A stretch of 64,000 bases of DNA from Paraliobacillus sp044383835 (GCF_044383835.1 NZ_JBISEP010000003.1:1-64000); one strand, 5' to 3'. Positions 16,493 through 25,696 are shown, numbered from the stretch's first letter. The notes: a model not told the origin generated them from the sequence alone. Program-made: numbers and translations.

Positions 16493-16975
16493 TCAGGCCT
16501 TTGAATCAAACACAGAACGTTTATTGGTTTGTTGTCTTTCACCGTAATTGAATGTATCAATCGTTGGCACAATCATATCCATAGATAACTGAACAAATTG
16601 TAGTGATTGTTGTGTGAGTTGTTGGTTTAACGCTTCTTGCTGCTTCAACTTCACTAATGTTTCAGTCAATGCTGTTGTTGTTTGTTCTAATTTCTGACTA
16701 GCTTCTTCATCTTCTAAGTGCTCAAGCATTGTTGTTACCGTTACTAATTCTTCTGAAAATTCGTTTACTCGTGCCCATTCTTTTGTCTGTTCGACTCGTT
16801 GTTGCTCGGTTTCGTTTATTGCTTTCACATGTTTCTTTTCGTTTTTCAAAAGTTCTTGTAATTGTTCAATATCACCTGTTTTTAACGCTTCTGTTTTTTG
16901 AACAGATAAAGCATATAAGCTTAGGTGCAGTTGTACTAAATTTGCTAGCGTATGTTGAATTGTTTGGAGCGGCAC
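16493..16975 (-). CDS. flgN: Flagellar chaperone FlgN
   Basis: A 160-aa, almost entirely helical protein rich in Gln, Glu and Leu has a heptad pattern over about 30-140, as in FlgN, the export chaperone for FlgK and FlgL. It starts at GTG (16975-16973) with AAGGGGG eight bases upstream. It sits between flgM and flgK as in B. subtilis, but is separated from flgM by 337 bp including a terminator. Confidence 0.85.
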   Translation of the reverse strand: MPLQTIQHTLANLVQLHLSLYALSVQKTEALKTGDIEQLQELLKNEKKHVKAINETEQQRVEQTKEWARVNEFSEELVTVTTMLEHLEDEEASQKLEQTTTALTETLVKLKQQEALNQQLTQQSLQFVQLSMDMIVPTIDTFNYGERQQTNKRSVFDSKA

Positions 16976-17284
16976 GGAGAATGCCCCCTTCCCCTTGTTG
17001 AAAATAATGATAGAATTTTACTTTATATCCACTTCCTAAAGATACAGGATTAGAACTACAGGGTGTAAGTCTGTTAGACGTTATCACACGGTATCACGGT
17101 TTTAACCTAACATCTTTTTCACCAAATGTATCTTCATGCCGTACTATACCTCTAGGAATCTACGTGCATTTCCTACACTTAAGATACGATAAGCATTCAT
17201 ATGCCCGAATCATATTGTTAAGTAAATATAAGTTATAGCTTATTGACAACGCTTTATGTCACAGTGCTTTGTTATCATAAAAGA
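16976..17284. other. flgM-flgN intergenic region
   Basis: In B. subtilis this junction is tight; here it holds about 310 bp beyond the flgM terminator. No open frame, known riboswitch motif or sigma-D box was found. A minus-strand promoter for flgN is expected; TTGTCA near 17246-17241 is a possible -35, but no good -10 is correctly spaced. Confidence 0.5.
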
Positions 17285-17325
17285 ATAATGGGTCACCTAT
17301 AAATCGAACCCATTATCCTTTTCCC
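17285..17325 (-). terminator. flgM terminator
   Basis: ATAATGGGT and ACCCATTAT form a 9-bp stem around 17285-17317, followed by TCTTTTA on the minus strand. The upstream arm starts at the end of flgM. Confidence 0.7.
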
Positions 17326-17582
17326 CAAAAGTTGAGCATCTTTCTTGCTGTTTCTTTTGGCTCGATCTGATATTTTCCATTTTCAATCGCCTGTTTAATC
17401 TCATTCACACGTATTTCACGCTGAGATTGGACTTGCTCACTTTCTTGCATTTTCTTTGCTTGTTCTGAAATTTGAAGTTTATCTGAATGAGGTTGTTTAC
17501 TTACTGTCTCTGCTTGTTTATTAAACTGTTTTTGATAGGGATTGAAATTGGAATGATTTGCACCTTGGATTTTCACAATCAT
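17313..17582 (-). CDS. flgM: Anti-sigma-D factor FlgM
   Basis: This 89-aa protein binds and holds sigma-D until the hook is complete. The disordered, Gln/Lys-rich N-terminal half and C-terminal helices with RVNEIKQAIENGKYQIEP and ARKMLNFWG are typical of FlgM. It has its own sigma-D promoter, overlapping the yvyF stop codon, giving the usual negative feedback. Confidence 0.92.
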   Translation of the reverse strand: MIVKIQGANHSNFNPYQKQFNKQAETVSKQPHSDKLQISEQAKKMQESEQVQSQREIRVNEIKQAIENGKYQIEPKETARKMLNFWGKG

Positions 17583-17654
17583 TCACCCACTTTCACTTAT
17601 TAGAGCTATTAAAATGCACTTGTTTTATATTTTTCGTTATATCTTCTTTACTTA

Positions 17655-17681
17655 ATATCGTCATTCATTTAAGAAAGTTTA
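17655..17681 (-). promoter_or_regulatory. Sigma-D promoter of flgM
   Basis: TAAA (17681-17678), a 15-nt spacer and GACGATAT (17662-17655) match the sigma-D consensus with one mismatch. The -35 overlaps the yvyF stop codon. Confidence 0.85.
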
Positions 17682-18110
17682 ATTTTTTTTATCTGTTCGA
17701 TCAATTGCATAATACGTTCTTACTTTCTCACGTTCTGATTCTTCATTACGCAATTGAATTTGATCAATTTTTTCTTGATAGGCCAAATCATTAGCAAGCT
17801 CTTGTGAACAATCTGCACACAATTTACCATCTTGAATCGTTTTTCCACACTTTTCACAAGGATAAGCTAAGTTTGGAAATTGAGAAGCGCGAAGTCGTCT
17901 TTCCTTAACAAATTTAAGAATTAAAGCTTCTTCCACACCTGTGCCTTCAACAATTTGTTGGACAGTTGCTTGACGGTTCACACGTTTTCGCATAAACGCA
18001 TACACAATTTGAAACTGTTTTTCTTCTTTCTTTAGACAGTCTGAACAGACATCATTAGTTGTCCGCACAAATAACGCATTACAGCTTTTACAATTATCTA
18101 ATTCTCCCAT
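17679..18110 (-). CDS. yvyF: Flagellar operon protein YvyF
   Basis: This 143-aa protein has zinc-ribbon-like ends: CKSCNALFVRTTNDVCSDC near the N-terminus and CEKCGKTIQDGKLCADCSQEL further on. A helical middle segment resembles a MerR/HTH-like region (about 35-70). It is conserved before flgM in Bacillaceae. The ATG at 18110 has AAAGGTGG eight bases upstream and is preferred over the in-frame GTG at 18122. The exact role is unknown; a regulatory or assembly function in motility is assumed. Confidence 0.88.
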   Translation of the reverse strand: MGELDNCKSCNALFVRTTNDVCSDCLKKEEKQFQIVYAFMRKRVNRQATVQQIVEGTGVEEALILKFVKERRLRASQFPNLAYPCEKCGKTIQDGKLCADCSQELANDLAYQEKIDQIQLRNEESEREKVRTYYAIDRTDKKN

Positions 18111-18154
18111 GAGAGCGACCACCTTTGCCCTTAATTACGTTCATTATATCATAT

Positions 18155-18181
18155 ATATCGGTATATTTTACTTCATCTAAA
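18155..18181 (-). promoter_or_regulatory. Sigma-D-like promoter of yvyF
   Basis: TTTA (18181-18178), a 15-nt spacer and ACCGATAT (18162-18155) resemble the sigma-D consensus with two mismatches. A sigma-A -10 TATAAT lies a little further downstream (18148-18143). Confidence 0.65.
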
Positions 18182-18204
18182 TAGTAAGTGCACAAGAAAA
18201 TGTA

Positions 18205-18897
18205 TTATCTAGCTAATGTGTATGCAAAAACGATCGGACAACCGGCTTGTTTTAAGATTTCTGCTGCGTGGTGTAGTGTCGTACCTGTCGTATAGATATC
18301 GTCTATGAGTAAAACAGGTTGACTCGTTGATCGTCTTATTCGAAAAGGATTGGGACTTGTTATCCGTTCTTCCCGGGATCTTTTTGCTTGTTTTTCCCCA
18401 TGGGTACGTTGAAGTAAATCATAGACTGGTAAAGGTAATAATTGTGCCATTGCTTTTGACTGGTTAAAAGCACGTTCTTGTAAGCGCTGTGGGCTTAATG
18501 GAATTGGAACGGTGATAGCGCCCTTATCTAAATCAGCAAAATATGCTTGAAAACCAGATTGAATTGACTCACGAAATGCTTCGATCAGACAATAGTCGCC
18601 GCGATATTTCCACTTAGTAATCATCGCTTGTATTGATTCATTGTATTGAAATACAGATCGATTTTTCAATAAAAAATGTTTGTTGTTATGATGACGTTGC
18701 TCACAATCATGACACCGAATATAACCATCTAATGCTTTTTCATTGTATTGTCTACCACAATCCAAACAGTCTACATTTTCAATCTGTTGTAATCCTGCTT
18801 GACAAGTGTCACATAATGGAATTGGTTTTTTCGGAAAAAATAACGACGACCATGTTACTTCTGGATAAATCTGTTTCTGACACCATATACACTTCAT
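18205..18897 (-). CDS. comFC: Competence protein ComFC, phosphoribosyltransferase-like
   Basis: This 230-aa protein is required for late steps of DNA uptake. An N-terminal four-Cys zinc motif (CIWCQKQI, CDTCQAGL, CLDCGRQY, CHDC within the first 70 residues) is followed by a type I phosphoribosyltransferase domain with the PRPP loop VLLIDDIYTTGTTLH (about 190-204). Its ATG overlaps the comFA stop (TAATG). The comFB gene usually found between them is absent. Confidence 0.93.
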   Translation of the reverse strand: MKCIWCQKQIYPEVTWSSLFFPKKPIPLCDTCQAGLQQIENVDCLDCGRQYNEKALDGYIRCHDCEQRHHNNKHFLLKNRSVFQYNESIQAMITKWKYRGDYCLIEAFRESIQSGFQAYFADLDKGAITVPIPLSPQRLQERAFNQSKAMAQLLPLPVYDLLQRTHGEKQAKRSREERITSPNPFRIRRSTSQPVLLIDDIYTTGTTLHHAAEILKQAGCPIVFAYTLAR

Positions 18898-20363
18898 TAC
18901 ATCTCCCTCGCTTTCTGGTTCATTTGCTCGATCATCCGTCTCGCTTCTATCATTGCGTTTGTTTTTCCATCATGTAAAAAAATGACGTCTCCTGTTGGGT
19001 CGGTGACACTTCTACCAGCTCGTCCTGCCATTTGGACTAATGCAGCTTGATCAAATACATCATGACCTGCATCAAGCACGATAACATCGACAGACGGAAA
19101 AGTTACTCCTCTTTCTAAAATAGTAGTCGATAGCAAAATAGAGAACTGCTTATTGCGAAATTGTTCGATCTTATGCTCTCGTTTACTATCATCGGCGTGA
19201 ACAGATTCAATCGATTCCATAGCTAGTTGCTTTCGTAATGTTTGGCAGATGCATTCTAATTGTTTAACTGTTGGAATGAAAATCAACAATTGCCTTTCCG
19301 TGTTGATGCGTTTGCGGTACCAATTCCAAAATGCATTTGGTAGCTTATCGTTTTTTAGTGCTGTTTTTAACGTTAGGGACAAAATAAATTGCGGCTCGGG
19401 TAGGGGGTAACCATGAAAACGGATCGGAACAAAGACAGTTGGTAAAGTATTGTTGTCTGATCTGCGTTTCAATTCTTTTCTCGGTGTGGCAGTAAGGTAA
19501 ATATAAGTCGCGTTTTTGGCAGCAGCTCGTTTCGTGACAAATGGCAACTTCGGGTCGGCGTGGTATGGAAAAGCATCTATTTCATCAATAATAACAACGT
19601 CAAAGGCACGTGCAAAACGAATTAACTGATGTGTCGTTGCAATGGTAAGTTGGGATGGGATATCTTTTTTCTCCACTCCCCCATACAGTCCAGTAATAGT
19701 TATATTAGGAAAAGCTTGTTGAAAACGCGGGAGTAACTCGCGGACGACATCTGCTCGTGGGGTTGCTAAACAAATTCGTTTTTCTGTTGAAATGGCTTTT
19801 GTTATAGCCGGAAAGAGCATTTCAGTTTTTCCTGCACCACAAACTGCCCAGCAAAGTAATTCTGTATTCCCTTGTTTAATCGTTTGGCAAATTTGACGAG
19901 CGGCGTGTTGTTGTGCAGCGGTTAGTTCTCCTTTCCAAGCACAGATTTTCGCAGGAATACGATAAGTTGGTTTCGGACCACTCCAATAAAATAATTTAGC
20001 ACACTGCAATACCCTACCCATTTCAATACAGTTGCGACAATATAAATGAGTCGTATGACACCTAGAACAAGGGAGCTTGCCGAATAATGAGGGAGCAGTA
20101 TTACCACAACGTCTGCAATGGTTTGGGTTAGTTGTAATGGATGGAATCGTTTGAATGAGGCCTGCTTGTTGGAGCACATCAAGTTGAGAATCATCAAGAG
20201 AGATTTCTTCACGTAGTAATAACTTCCCGGCTAAATAGTGGCTGCATGATGAGACATTCAATCGATCTTTTATTTGTTGTGGCGAGTTTTCGATGATAGA
20301 AGGTAAATAGGAGAAATCATCTAATTGTTTCGATGATACAAACGAAAAAATACTTTTTAACAA
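18897..20363 (-). CDS. comFA: Competence DNA translocase ComFA
   Basis: A 488-aa DEAD-like superfamily 2 ATPase pulls single-stranded DNA into the cell. A zinc-finger with CRRCG, CSRCH and CRNC (about 82-120) precedes the helicase core: Walker A CGAGKTEM, Walker B IIDEIDAF, YLTATPR (motif III) and motif VI QMAGRAGR. It starts at TTG (20363) behind AAAGGAGGG. It is coupled to comFC, giving a comFA-comFC operon. Confidence 0.94.
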   Translation of the reverse strand: MLKSIFSFVSSKQLDDFSYLPSIIENSPQQIKDRLNVSSCSHYLAGKLLLREEISLDDSQLDVLQQAGLIQTIPSITTNPNHCRRCGNTAPSLFGKLPCSRCHTTHLYCRNCIEMGRVLQCAKLFYWSGPKPTYRIPAKICAWKGELTAAQQHAARQICQTIKQGNTELLCWAVCGAGKTEMLFPAITKAISTEKRICLATPRADVVRELLPRFQQAFPNITITGLYGGVEKKDIPSQLTIATTHQLIRFARAFDVVIIDEIDAFPYHADPKLPFVTKRAAAKNATYIYLTATPRKELKRRSDNNTLPTVFVPIRFHGYPLPEPQFILSLTLKTALKNDKLPNAFWNWYRKRINTERQLLIFIPTVKQLECICQTLRKQLAMESIESVHADDSKREHKIEQFRNKQFSILLSTTILERGVTFPSVDVIVLDAGHDVFDQAALVQMAGRAGRSVTDPTGDVIFLHDGKTNAMIEARRMIEQMNQKAREM

Positions 20364-20387
20364 TGAGCAACACCCTCCTTTTATTCA

Positions 20388-20421
20388 AATGGGATAGGGG
20401 ACGGCCCCCCATCATCCCATT
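20388..20421 (-). terminator. degV terminator of the GGGA-hairpin type
   Basis: AATGGGAT (20388-20395) pairs with ATCCCATT (20414-20421), with an inner GGGGA/CCCC stem. The stop codon of the degV-family gene lies inside the right arm. No strong T-run follows. Confidence 0.55.
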
Positions 20422-21262
20422 ATTTCATATACCATACTAACCCTAGAGCACCTTCACCTAAATGTGTACCAATAACTGCTCCAAAATAGCTAATTGTAAT
20501 CTCGACATTGTTATATTCACATGCAAGTTCTTGCTTTAAGGCTTCCGCTTCTTGCGGTCGATTGGCATGAACAACCGCTGCCCGCATGGATTTCCCAGTA
20601 CTTGCATCTTCATCAAACAACGTGATAATTCGTTTGATCGCTTTTTTTTGTGTGCGAATTTTTTCAAACGGAACAATTTTTTTATCAACAAAATGAAGCA
20701 CTGGTTTTACTTGAAGCATGCTACCGACTAGTGCCTGTGCACCATTTAACCTACCACCACGATGAAGATGAGTTAAGTCATCAACGACAAAATAGCCTCG
20801 CATTGTTTGCTTGATTTCATTTAGTCGATTCATGATAGTAGGTGCATCAGCTCCTGACTTGGCCATTTCTGCTGCTTCTAATACATAAAAACCTTGCGCC
20901 ATACAGCTAATCTCTGAATCAAAAGGATAAACAGTCACGTTATCTACCATATCACTCGCTGCAACTAACGCTTGATACGTCCCACTAATGCCACTTGAAA
21001 GGTGTATAGAAACGATGGCATCATAATTGGCTGCTAATTTTTCTAATTGTGCTTTAATGTAACCAATGGAAGGCTGTGAGGTTTTTGGCAATTCTTTTGC
21101 TTTTCTCACTAGGGGGTAGAAATCATCTGCAGTCAAATCAATTTCTTCTTCATAAGAGACATCATCAATTAAAACATTTAGTGGAAGCATTTCTATATTT
21201 AACTCGTCTCGGACATCGGCAGGTATATAAGCCGTACTATCTGTCATTACAACTACACTCAT
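20420..21262 (-). CDS. degV: DegV family fatty-acid-binding protein
   Basis: This 280-aa DegV/FakB-type protein binds a fatty acid for phosphorylation by FakA. N-terminal VVVMTDSTAYIPADV holds the DST lipid-carboxylate motif, followed by PKTSQPSIGY, HLSSGISGTYQAL and LHRGGRLNGAQ. The ATG at 21262 is better supported than the in-frame ATG at 21289, which lacks a ribosome site. It lies between degU and comFA, as in Bacillus. Confidence 0.92.
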   Translation of the reverse strand: MSVVVMTDSTAYIPADVRDELNIEMLPLNVLIDDVSYEEEIDLTADDFYPLVRKAKELPKTSQPSIGYIKAQLEKLAANYDAIVSIHLSSGISGTYQALVAASDMVDNVTVYPFDSEISCMAQGFYVLEAAEMAKSGADAPTIMNRLNEIKQTMRGYFVVDDLTHLHRGGRLNGAQALVGSMLQVKPVLHFVDKKIVPFEKIRTQKKAIKRIITLFDEDASTGKSMRAAVVHANRPQEAEALKQELACEYNNVEITISYFGAVIGTHLGEGALGLVWYMK

Positions 21263-21420
21263 AATTGTTATCGTACCTTTCTTCACCATCTATTAAAACA
21301 ACATTAAATCTATGATTACATATTCTTTTCTATTCTAACCAAAAACGCAACAAAATCATAGTAGTTAATAGAAGAAAAATAGAAATGGATTAACATTAAA
21401 GTATATGAATCATCAATCAT

Positions 21421-21479
21421 AAAATAAATACAGCCTGACATTGCTTTTTCTTTCCATCAAAACAATAATCAAGCTGTAT
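21421..21479 (-). terminator. Possible degU terminator
   Basis: ATACAGC-CTGA (21428-21438) and TCA-A-GCTGTAT (21469-21479) form a stem with one mismatch, and a T-rich tail follows on the minus strand. The loop is long (30 nt). Confidence 0.5.
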
Positions 21480-21486
21480 CTTATAA

Positions 21487-22173
21487 TTAATTAGACTTAA
21501 ATATTACTTCCACCCAACCATTTCTAATCGCTGTTACTACTGCTTGCGTCCTGTCATTCACATTCATTTTTTGCAAAATATTACTAACATGATTTTTAAC
21601 CGTCTTTTCACTAATAAACAACGCTTCAGAAACACCACGATTACTTCTTCCATCTGCCAGTAATTGAAGCACTTCACATTCCCTACGTGTTAATAAATGT
21701 AACGGCTTACGATATTCAATTTGCTCTATCTTACCTGACTGTGAATCACTTAAACGTCGGAATTCTTTTACTAAATTATGCGTTACCTTAGGATGTAAAT
21801 AAGATCCACCCTCACTTACAATTTTAATCGCATGAATTAATGTATCTGAATCCATCTCTTTTAATAAATAACCTTGTGCCCCTGATTTCAGGGCGTGAGT
21901 TACGTAATTTTCATCATCATGAATCGATAAAATAATTACTTTTAAGTCTGGATATTTATCAATTAAATTTTTTGTTGCTTCCACACCATTTATATGTGGC
22001 ATATTAATATCCATTAAAACAACATCTGGTTTATACACTTCAACCAAACGTATTACTTCATCTCCATCATTTCCCTCAGCGACAACTTGAAATTCATCTT
22101 CAAATTCCAAGATGCGCCTTACTCCTTCACGAAATAAAATGTGGTCGTCAATCAGTACGATTTTTTTTTTCAT
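21487..22173 (-). CDS. degU: Response regulator DegU
   Basis: This 228-aa NarL/LuxR-type regulator has a receiver domain (about 1-120) with acidic pocket DD (9-10), phospho-acceptor D55 in VLMDINMP and a conserved K in the LLKE region. The C-terminal HTH is LLTRRECEVLQLLADGRSNRGVSEALFISEKTVKNHVSNIL. It governs secreted enzymes, competence and motility together with DegS. The ATG at 22173 follows GGGAGG. Confidence 0.96.
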   Translation of the reverse strand: MKKKIVLIDDHILFREGVRRILEFEDEFQVVAEGNDGDEVIRLVEVYKPDVVLMDINMPHINGVEATKNLIDKYPDLKVIILSIHDDENYVTHALKSGAQGYLLKEMDSDTLIHAIKIVSEGGSYLHPKVTHNLVKEFRRLSDSQSGKIEQIEYRKPLHLLTRRECEVLQLLADGRSNRGVSEALFISEKTVKNHVSNILQKMNVNDRTQAVVTAIRNGWVEVIFKSN

Positions 22174-22344
22174 TTTTGTTCCTCCCATTATATTTCTCTA
22201 TTCTCTGTCCTATTTAATATTTCTTTATTAAACTATAAAATGCATTTTTTGGAATTAACAGATCAAAAATAATCAAGTTTGTTTATAAGCAACTAATACA
22301 TTTTTTTATTATACATGATTATTGTCGATTTGTTGCACAACTTT

Positions 22345-23472
22345 TTATTCATTTAATGGAATTTGAATCAATACATTTGTACCTTCTCCTTCTTTAGACT
22401 GAATCGAAAGCTCTCCATTGAGCATTTCCACTCTTTCTCGCATTCCAACCAATCCAAAGGAGTCTCGTTTCTTTTCACTGATATCAAAGCCTATTCCATT
22501 GTCTTGAATCGTTGTTGTTACACTATTGGCGTTAATTCTCAGATCAACCCGAATAGTGTCCGCCTTTGCATGTTTCACCGCATTTTGAACTGCTTCTTGC
22601 ACTAAGCGAAATAGTGCTACTTCATATTTTGAAGGGAGACGATCATATTTACCATTACAAGTAAATCTGATTGACATATGGTTATAATCAGCCATATCAT
22701 CAACATATTTCCTTATCGTTGGCACTAATCCTAGATCGTCTAACGCCATAGGTCTTAAGTCATAAATAATGCGCCTTACTTCGTAAAGCGAGGATCGCAC
22801 TAGAGATCGCATGCTTTTCATTTCTTTCAATGCTTCTGCTCGTCCAAACTCTTTAAACGTTTTATCGACTAATTCAGATCGAAATAAAATATTTGCTAAC
22901 ATTTGTGCGGGTCCATCATGTATTTCTCTAGATAAGCGCCGGCGTTCTTGCTCCTGTGCTTCAATGATCCGCAAACCAAATGCTTGTTTTTCATTCGCAT
23001 CCTGTATCATTTCTCCAACTTGCTTAAAATCTTCATTTAGATAATTTAGTACGACAGTCACCTTACTTACAAGCGAATTCGCTTTATGAATGGTTTGATC
23101 AAGTTTTCTCAATCGACGCTCAATATCATCTCGATTCTGTCGTAAGATCTTTTCCTTTTCTTGCATCATTTTGAGCTCACTTTGCAACTGGTGTGCTTGC
23201 TCGTATGTCTCTTTTATCTCTACTTCACTAAATTTATTAAAATAATTACTTACTTCTGCTAATCGTTGTCTGGAAAATTTCACTCTTATTTCTAAATGTT
23301 CAGATGCATCTATATTTTGATTCACTGCCTCCTTCAATAAACTCAATTGTTCAGTAAGCAGTCGGTATTCTTCACGTGACTCTTCGCTAATAGAATATAT
23401 ATCATCTTTACTATTTTCCACAGTTTCTATCATTTCATTGATAATACGATCTAAATCTTTCTCTGTTTTCAT
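22345..23472 (-). CDS. degS: Sensor histidine kinase DegS
   Basis: A 375-aa cytoplasmic kinase with a long N-terminal coiled-coil sensor (about 20-170) and no membrane segment. It has a HisKA_3 dimerisation domain with REIHDGPAQMLANILFR (phosphorylated His) and a HATPase with EAVQNAVKHAKA (N box), DNGIGFD and GLVGMRERVEMLNG. It phosphorylates DegU. The ATG follows GGTGGGATG. A 171-bp gap separates it from degU. Confidence 0.96.
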   Translation of the reverse strand: MKTEKDLDRIINEMIETVENSKDDIYSISEESREEYRLLTEQLSLLKEAVNQNIDASEHLEIRVKFSRQRLAEVSNYFNKFSEVEIKETYEQAHQLQSELKMMQEKEKILRQNRDDIERRLRKLDQTIHKANSLVSKVTVVLNYLNEDFKQVGEMIQDANEKQAFGLRIIEAQEQERRRLSREIHDGPAQMLANILFRSELVDKTFKEFGRAEALKEMKSMRSLVRSSLYEVRRIIYDLRPMALDDLGLVPTIRKYVDDMADYNHMSIRFTCNGKYDRLPSKYEVALFRLVQEAVQNAVKHAKADTIRVDLRINANSVTTTIQDNGIGFDISEKKRDSFGLVGMRERVEMLNGELSIQSKEGEGTNVLIQIPLNE

Positions 23473-23669
23473 TCTTCATCCCACCTAATTATATCTATTC
23501 GAATAGCGATCACTTTTTTGTCGGTGTGCTGTCAAAATAATAGATCGTTTGTATCATAAACGAAAGCAATACTGCTTTATTACACTATACTTTTTTATCA
23601 TAGCATATTTATCTATCGATTGCCGTTTTTAACTGCTATCTATATAATAGGGATGAAGGTGGTTATTTT

Positions 23670-24323
23670 ATGTTAGAACAGTATTTCACTGTAAATATAC
23701 ACGGTTCTGATGAACAACTCATTCAAAAATCCCGTTTCATCGGATATGTACGTCGTGTAGAAACAGAAGAACAAGCGCAAGCATTCATTCAAGAAATCAA
23801 GAAAAAACACCATGACGCAACACATAATTGTTCTGCCTACATGATTGGCGAATACAATCAAATACAAAAGGCAAATGATGATGGAGAACCTAGTGGTACT
23901 GCTGGAGTCCCAATATTAGAAGTTTTGAAGAAAAAAGAGTTAAAAGACACTGCAGTAGTTATTACGCGCTATTTCGGAGGGATTAAATTAGGTGCAGGTG
24001 GTTTAATTCGCGCATATTCCAGCACCACATCCCTAGCTCTAAATACAACAGGAATCGTAGAACGTAAGCTCATGCAAAAGATGAAAATAACTGTTGCATA
24101 TCCCTTACTTGGAAAAATAGAAAATGAGCTACGTAGTGCGTCATATGCTATTGAATCCATTGATTATTCAGAAAAGGTAACCTTCCATGTGCTAGTCAGT
24201 ATAACGCATGTCTCTGCGTTTCAAGCATGGATCGTTGACCTCACAAGTGATCAAGTTATTTTTGATTTGGGTGGAGAAATATATGTTGAGATACCTACGC
24301 AAAAGAAAGAGGAACTTCTATGA
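23670..24323 (+). CDS. yvyE: YigZ/IMPACT family protein YvyE
   Basis: This 217-aa protein has the UPF0029 (IMPACT N-terminal) domain with KSRFIGYVRRVETEEQAQAFI, HHDATHNCSAY, DDGEPSGTAGVPILEVL and VVITRYFGGIKLGAGGLIRAY, plus a small C-terminal domain. The family is linked to translation control or RNA binding, and its exact role in Bacillus is unclear. It is divergent from degS, the usual arrangement. It has AAGGTGG before its ATG and overlaps the next gene by 4 bp. Confidence 0.93.
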   Translation: MLEQYFTVNIHGSDEQLIQKSRFIGYVRRVETEEQAQAFIQEIKKKHHDATHNCSAYMIGEYNQIQKANDDGEPSGTAGVPILEVLKKKELKDTAVVITRYFGGIKLGAGGLIRAYSSTTSLALNTTGIVERKLMQKMKITVAYPLLGKIENELRSASYAIESIDYSEKVTFHVLVSITHVSAFQAWIVDLTSDQVIFDLGGEIYVEIPTQKKEELL

Positions 24324-25051
24324 TAAATAAACATGCTAAAATTCCAATCTATTATCAATTAGAAAATTTAATTCGTACACAGATTGAGCGAGGAGAATTC
24401 CTTGCTGGTGATGCCCTACCTTCCGAAAGAGTATATGCCGAAACGTATAACATTAGTCGGATGACCGTTAGACAAGCGATTAATAATTTAGCCATCGAAG
24501 GATTAATCGTTCGTCAAAAAGGAAAAGGAACCTTTGTTGCAGAAAAGAAATTTCAACAAGCCTTACAAGGGCTAACAGGTTTTAGTGAAGATATGTTTGC
24601 ACGAGGATTACAACCTTCTAATAAAACTATCCATTTGGAAGAAATAAAACCTACTCCAATGATCGCAGCAAAACTGATGATTGATTTAAACGAACCGATC
24701 TTAATGATTAAACGTATCCGATTAGCAGATCAAGCACCAATCTCATTAGAAACCATTTATACACCGACAAAAATTGTTGATAAAGCAACATTTTCAAATA
24801 TTAACGTTTCTTTTTATCAATATGTTGAACAACAGTTGGGACTTACGATTGCACATGCTACACAAGAAATTGAATCTAGTTTGGCCACAAAATATGAACA
24901 AAAATACCTCACATTAAAAAAAGGTGATCCGGTTTTATCTATGAGACGAACAACATATTTATCAGATGGAATGCCTTTTGAATATGTAATGTCCGCATAT
25001 CGAGCCGATAAGTATATTTTTACATTACAAATGCCGCGGAATTTAGAATAG
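24320..25051 (+). CDS. nagR: NagR-like GntR/UTRA transcriptional regulator
   Basis: A 243-aa HutC-subfamily regulator. The N-terminal winged helix (about 1-75) has PIPIYYQLENLIRTQIERGE-like sequence, SERVYAETYNISRMTVRQAI and GKGTFVAEKK, followed by a UTRA effector domain (about 90-235). QALQGLTGFSEDM and the general spacing resemble B. subtilis NagR (YvoA), the GlcN6P/GlcNAc6P-responsive repressor of nagAB, as remembered; no alignment was run. It is translationally coupled to yvyE (ATGA), an unusual partner. A NagR/DasR-type operator precedes nagA 27 kb away. Confidence 0.6.
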   Translation: MINKHAKIPIYYQLENLIRTQIERGEFLAGDALPSERVYAETYNISRMTVRQAINNLAIEGLIVRQKGKGTFVAEKKFQQALQGLTGFSEDMFARGLQPSNKTIHLEEIKPTPMIAAKLMIDLNEPILMIKRIRLADQAPISLETIYTPTKIVDKATFSNINVSFYQYVEQQLGLTIAHATQEIESSLATKYEQKYLTLKKGDPVLSMRRTTYLSDGMPFEYVMSAYRADKYIFTLQMPRNLE

Positions 25052-25105
25052 TATTTTCTCGTTACTACGATAAAATAGAAAGACCTAAGTCTCAGGAGGG
25101 CTATT

Positions 25106-25681
25106 ATGAAGAAAATTTCTTTTTTATTTATGATCGCTGGTGCTATCTTTTTATCTATTGGCGGTTATCAATTATTTAAAACGAAAGCTGCGGAAAAAGA
25201 GAGTTTGAAAGAAGTGAATGAATTATTGAATAGTAGTGACGAACACGCAGTGACAAATCCAAATGATTTTAGTCCTAGTCCAAATGAAAAAGTTGGAAAG
25301 TTACAGATTCCTAGCATTGATGCCGAGCTCGCTATTGTTGAAGGAACAGATCCTGAAGATTTGGCAGAAGGGGTTGGCCATTACAGCGAATCTGCGTACC
25401 CAGAACAAAATGATCAAATTGTTTTATCTGGGCATCGTGATACGGTATTTCGCTCTTTAGGTGACGTAAAGCTTGGGGATACTTTTACGATACAGCTTCC
25501 TCATGGTGATTATACGTATGAAATGGTTGATTCAAAGATAGTCGCTGCGGATGATACTTCTATTATTAAATCTACCGCGCCAGATGAAGAGCTTATCATC
25601 TCGACTTGTTATCCTTTTTCGTATATTGGAGATGCTCCTGATCGATACATTATTTATGCAAAACCAATTAAAACTAACTAG
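25106..25681 (+). CDS. Class D-type sortase
   Basis: A 191-aa membrane-anchored transpeptidase has an N-terminal signal-anchor helix (about 4-23), a Ser/Asn-rich linker, and the sortase beta barrel with LSGHRDTVF (catalytic His, about 114), IISTCYPF (catalytic Cys, about 169) and RYIIYAKP (active-site Arg). AGGAGGG precedes its ATG. It is followed 15 bp later by a PBP gene, probably one operon. No LPXTG-type substrate gene is seen in the window, so its target is elsewhere. Confidence 0.88.
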   Translation: MKKISFLFMIAGAIFLSIGGYQLFKTKAAEKESLKEVNELLNSSDEHAVTNPNDFSPSPNEKVGKLQIPSIDAELAIVEGTDPEDLAEGVGHYSESAYPEQNDQIVLSGHRDTVFRSLGDVKLGDTFTIQLPHGDYTYEMVDSKIVAADDTSIIKSTAPDEELIISTCYPFSYIGDAPDRYIIYAKPIKTN

Positions 25682-25696
25682 TAGGAGGACGAATAT

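Noticed and set aside
16872..17087. 71-codon minus-strand frame over the flgN start
   Set aside because: It overlaps the start of flgN in another frame and has no ribosome site or recognisable motif.
16976..17312. Cyclic di-GMP riboswitch in the flgN leader
   Set aside because: No GEMM-type conserved core was seen.
18200..18900. Missing or hidden comFB between comFA and comFC
   Set aside because: The comFA stop and comFC start overlap, so there is no room for it; absence of comFB is common in related genera.
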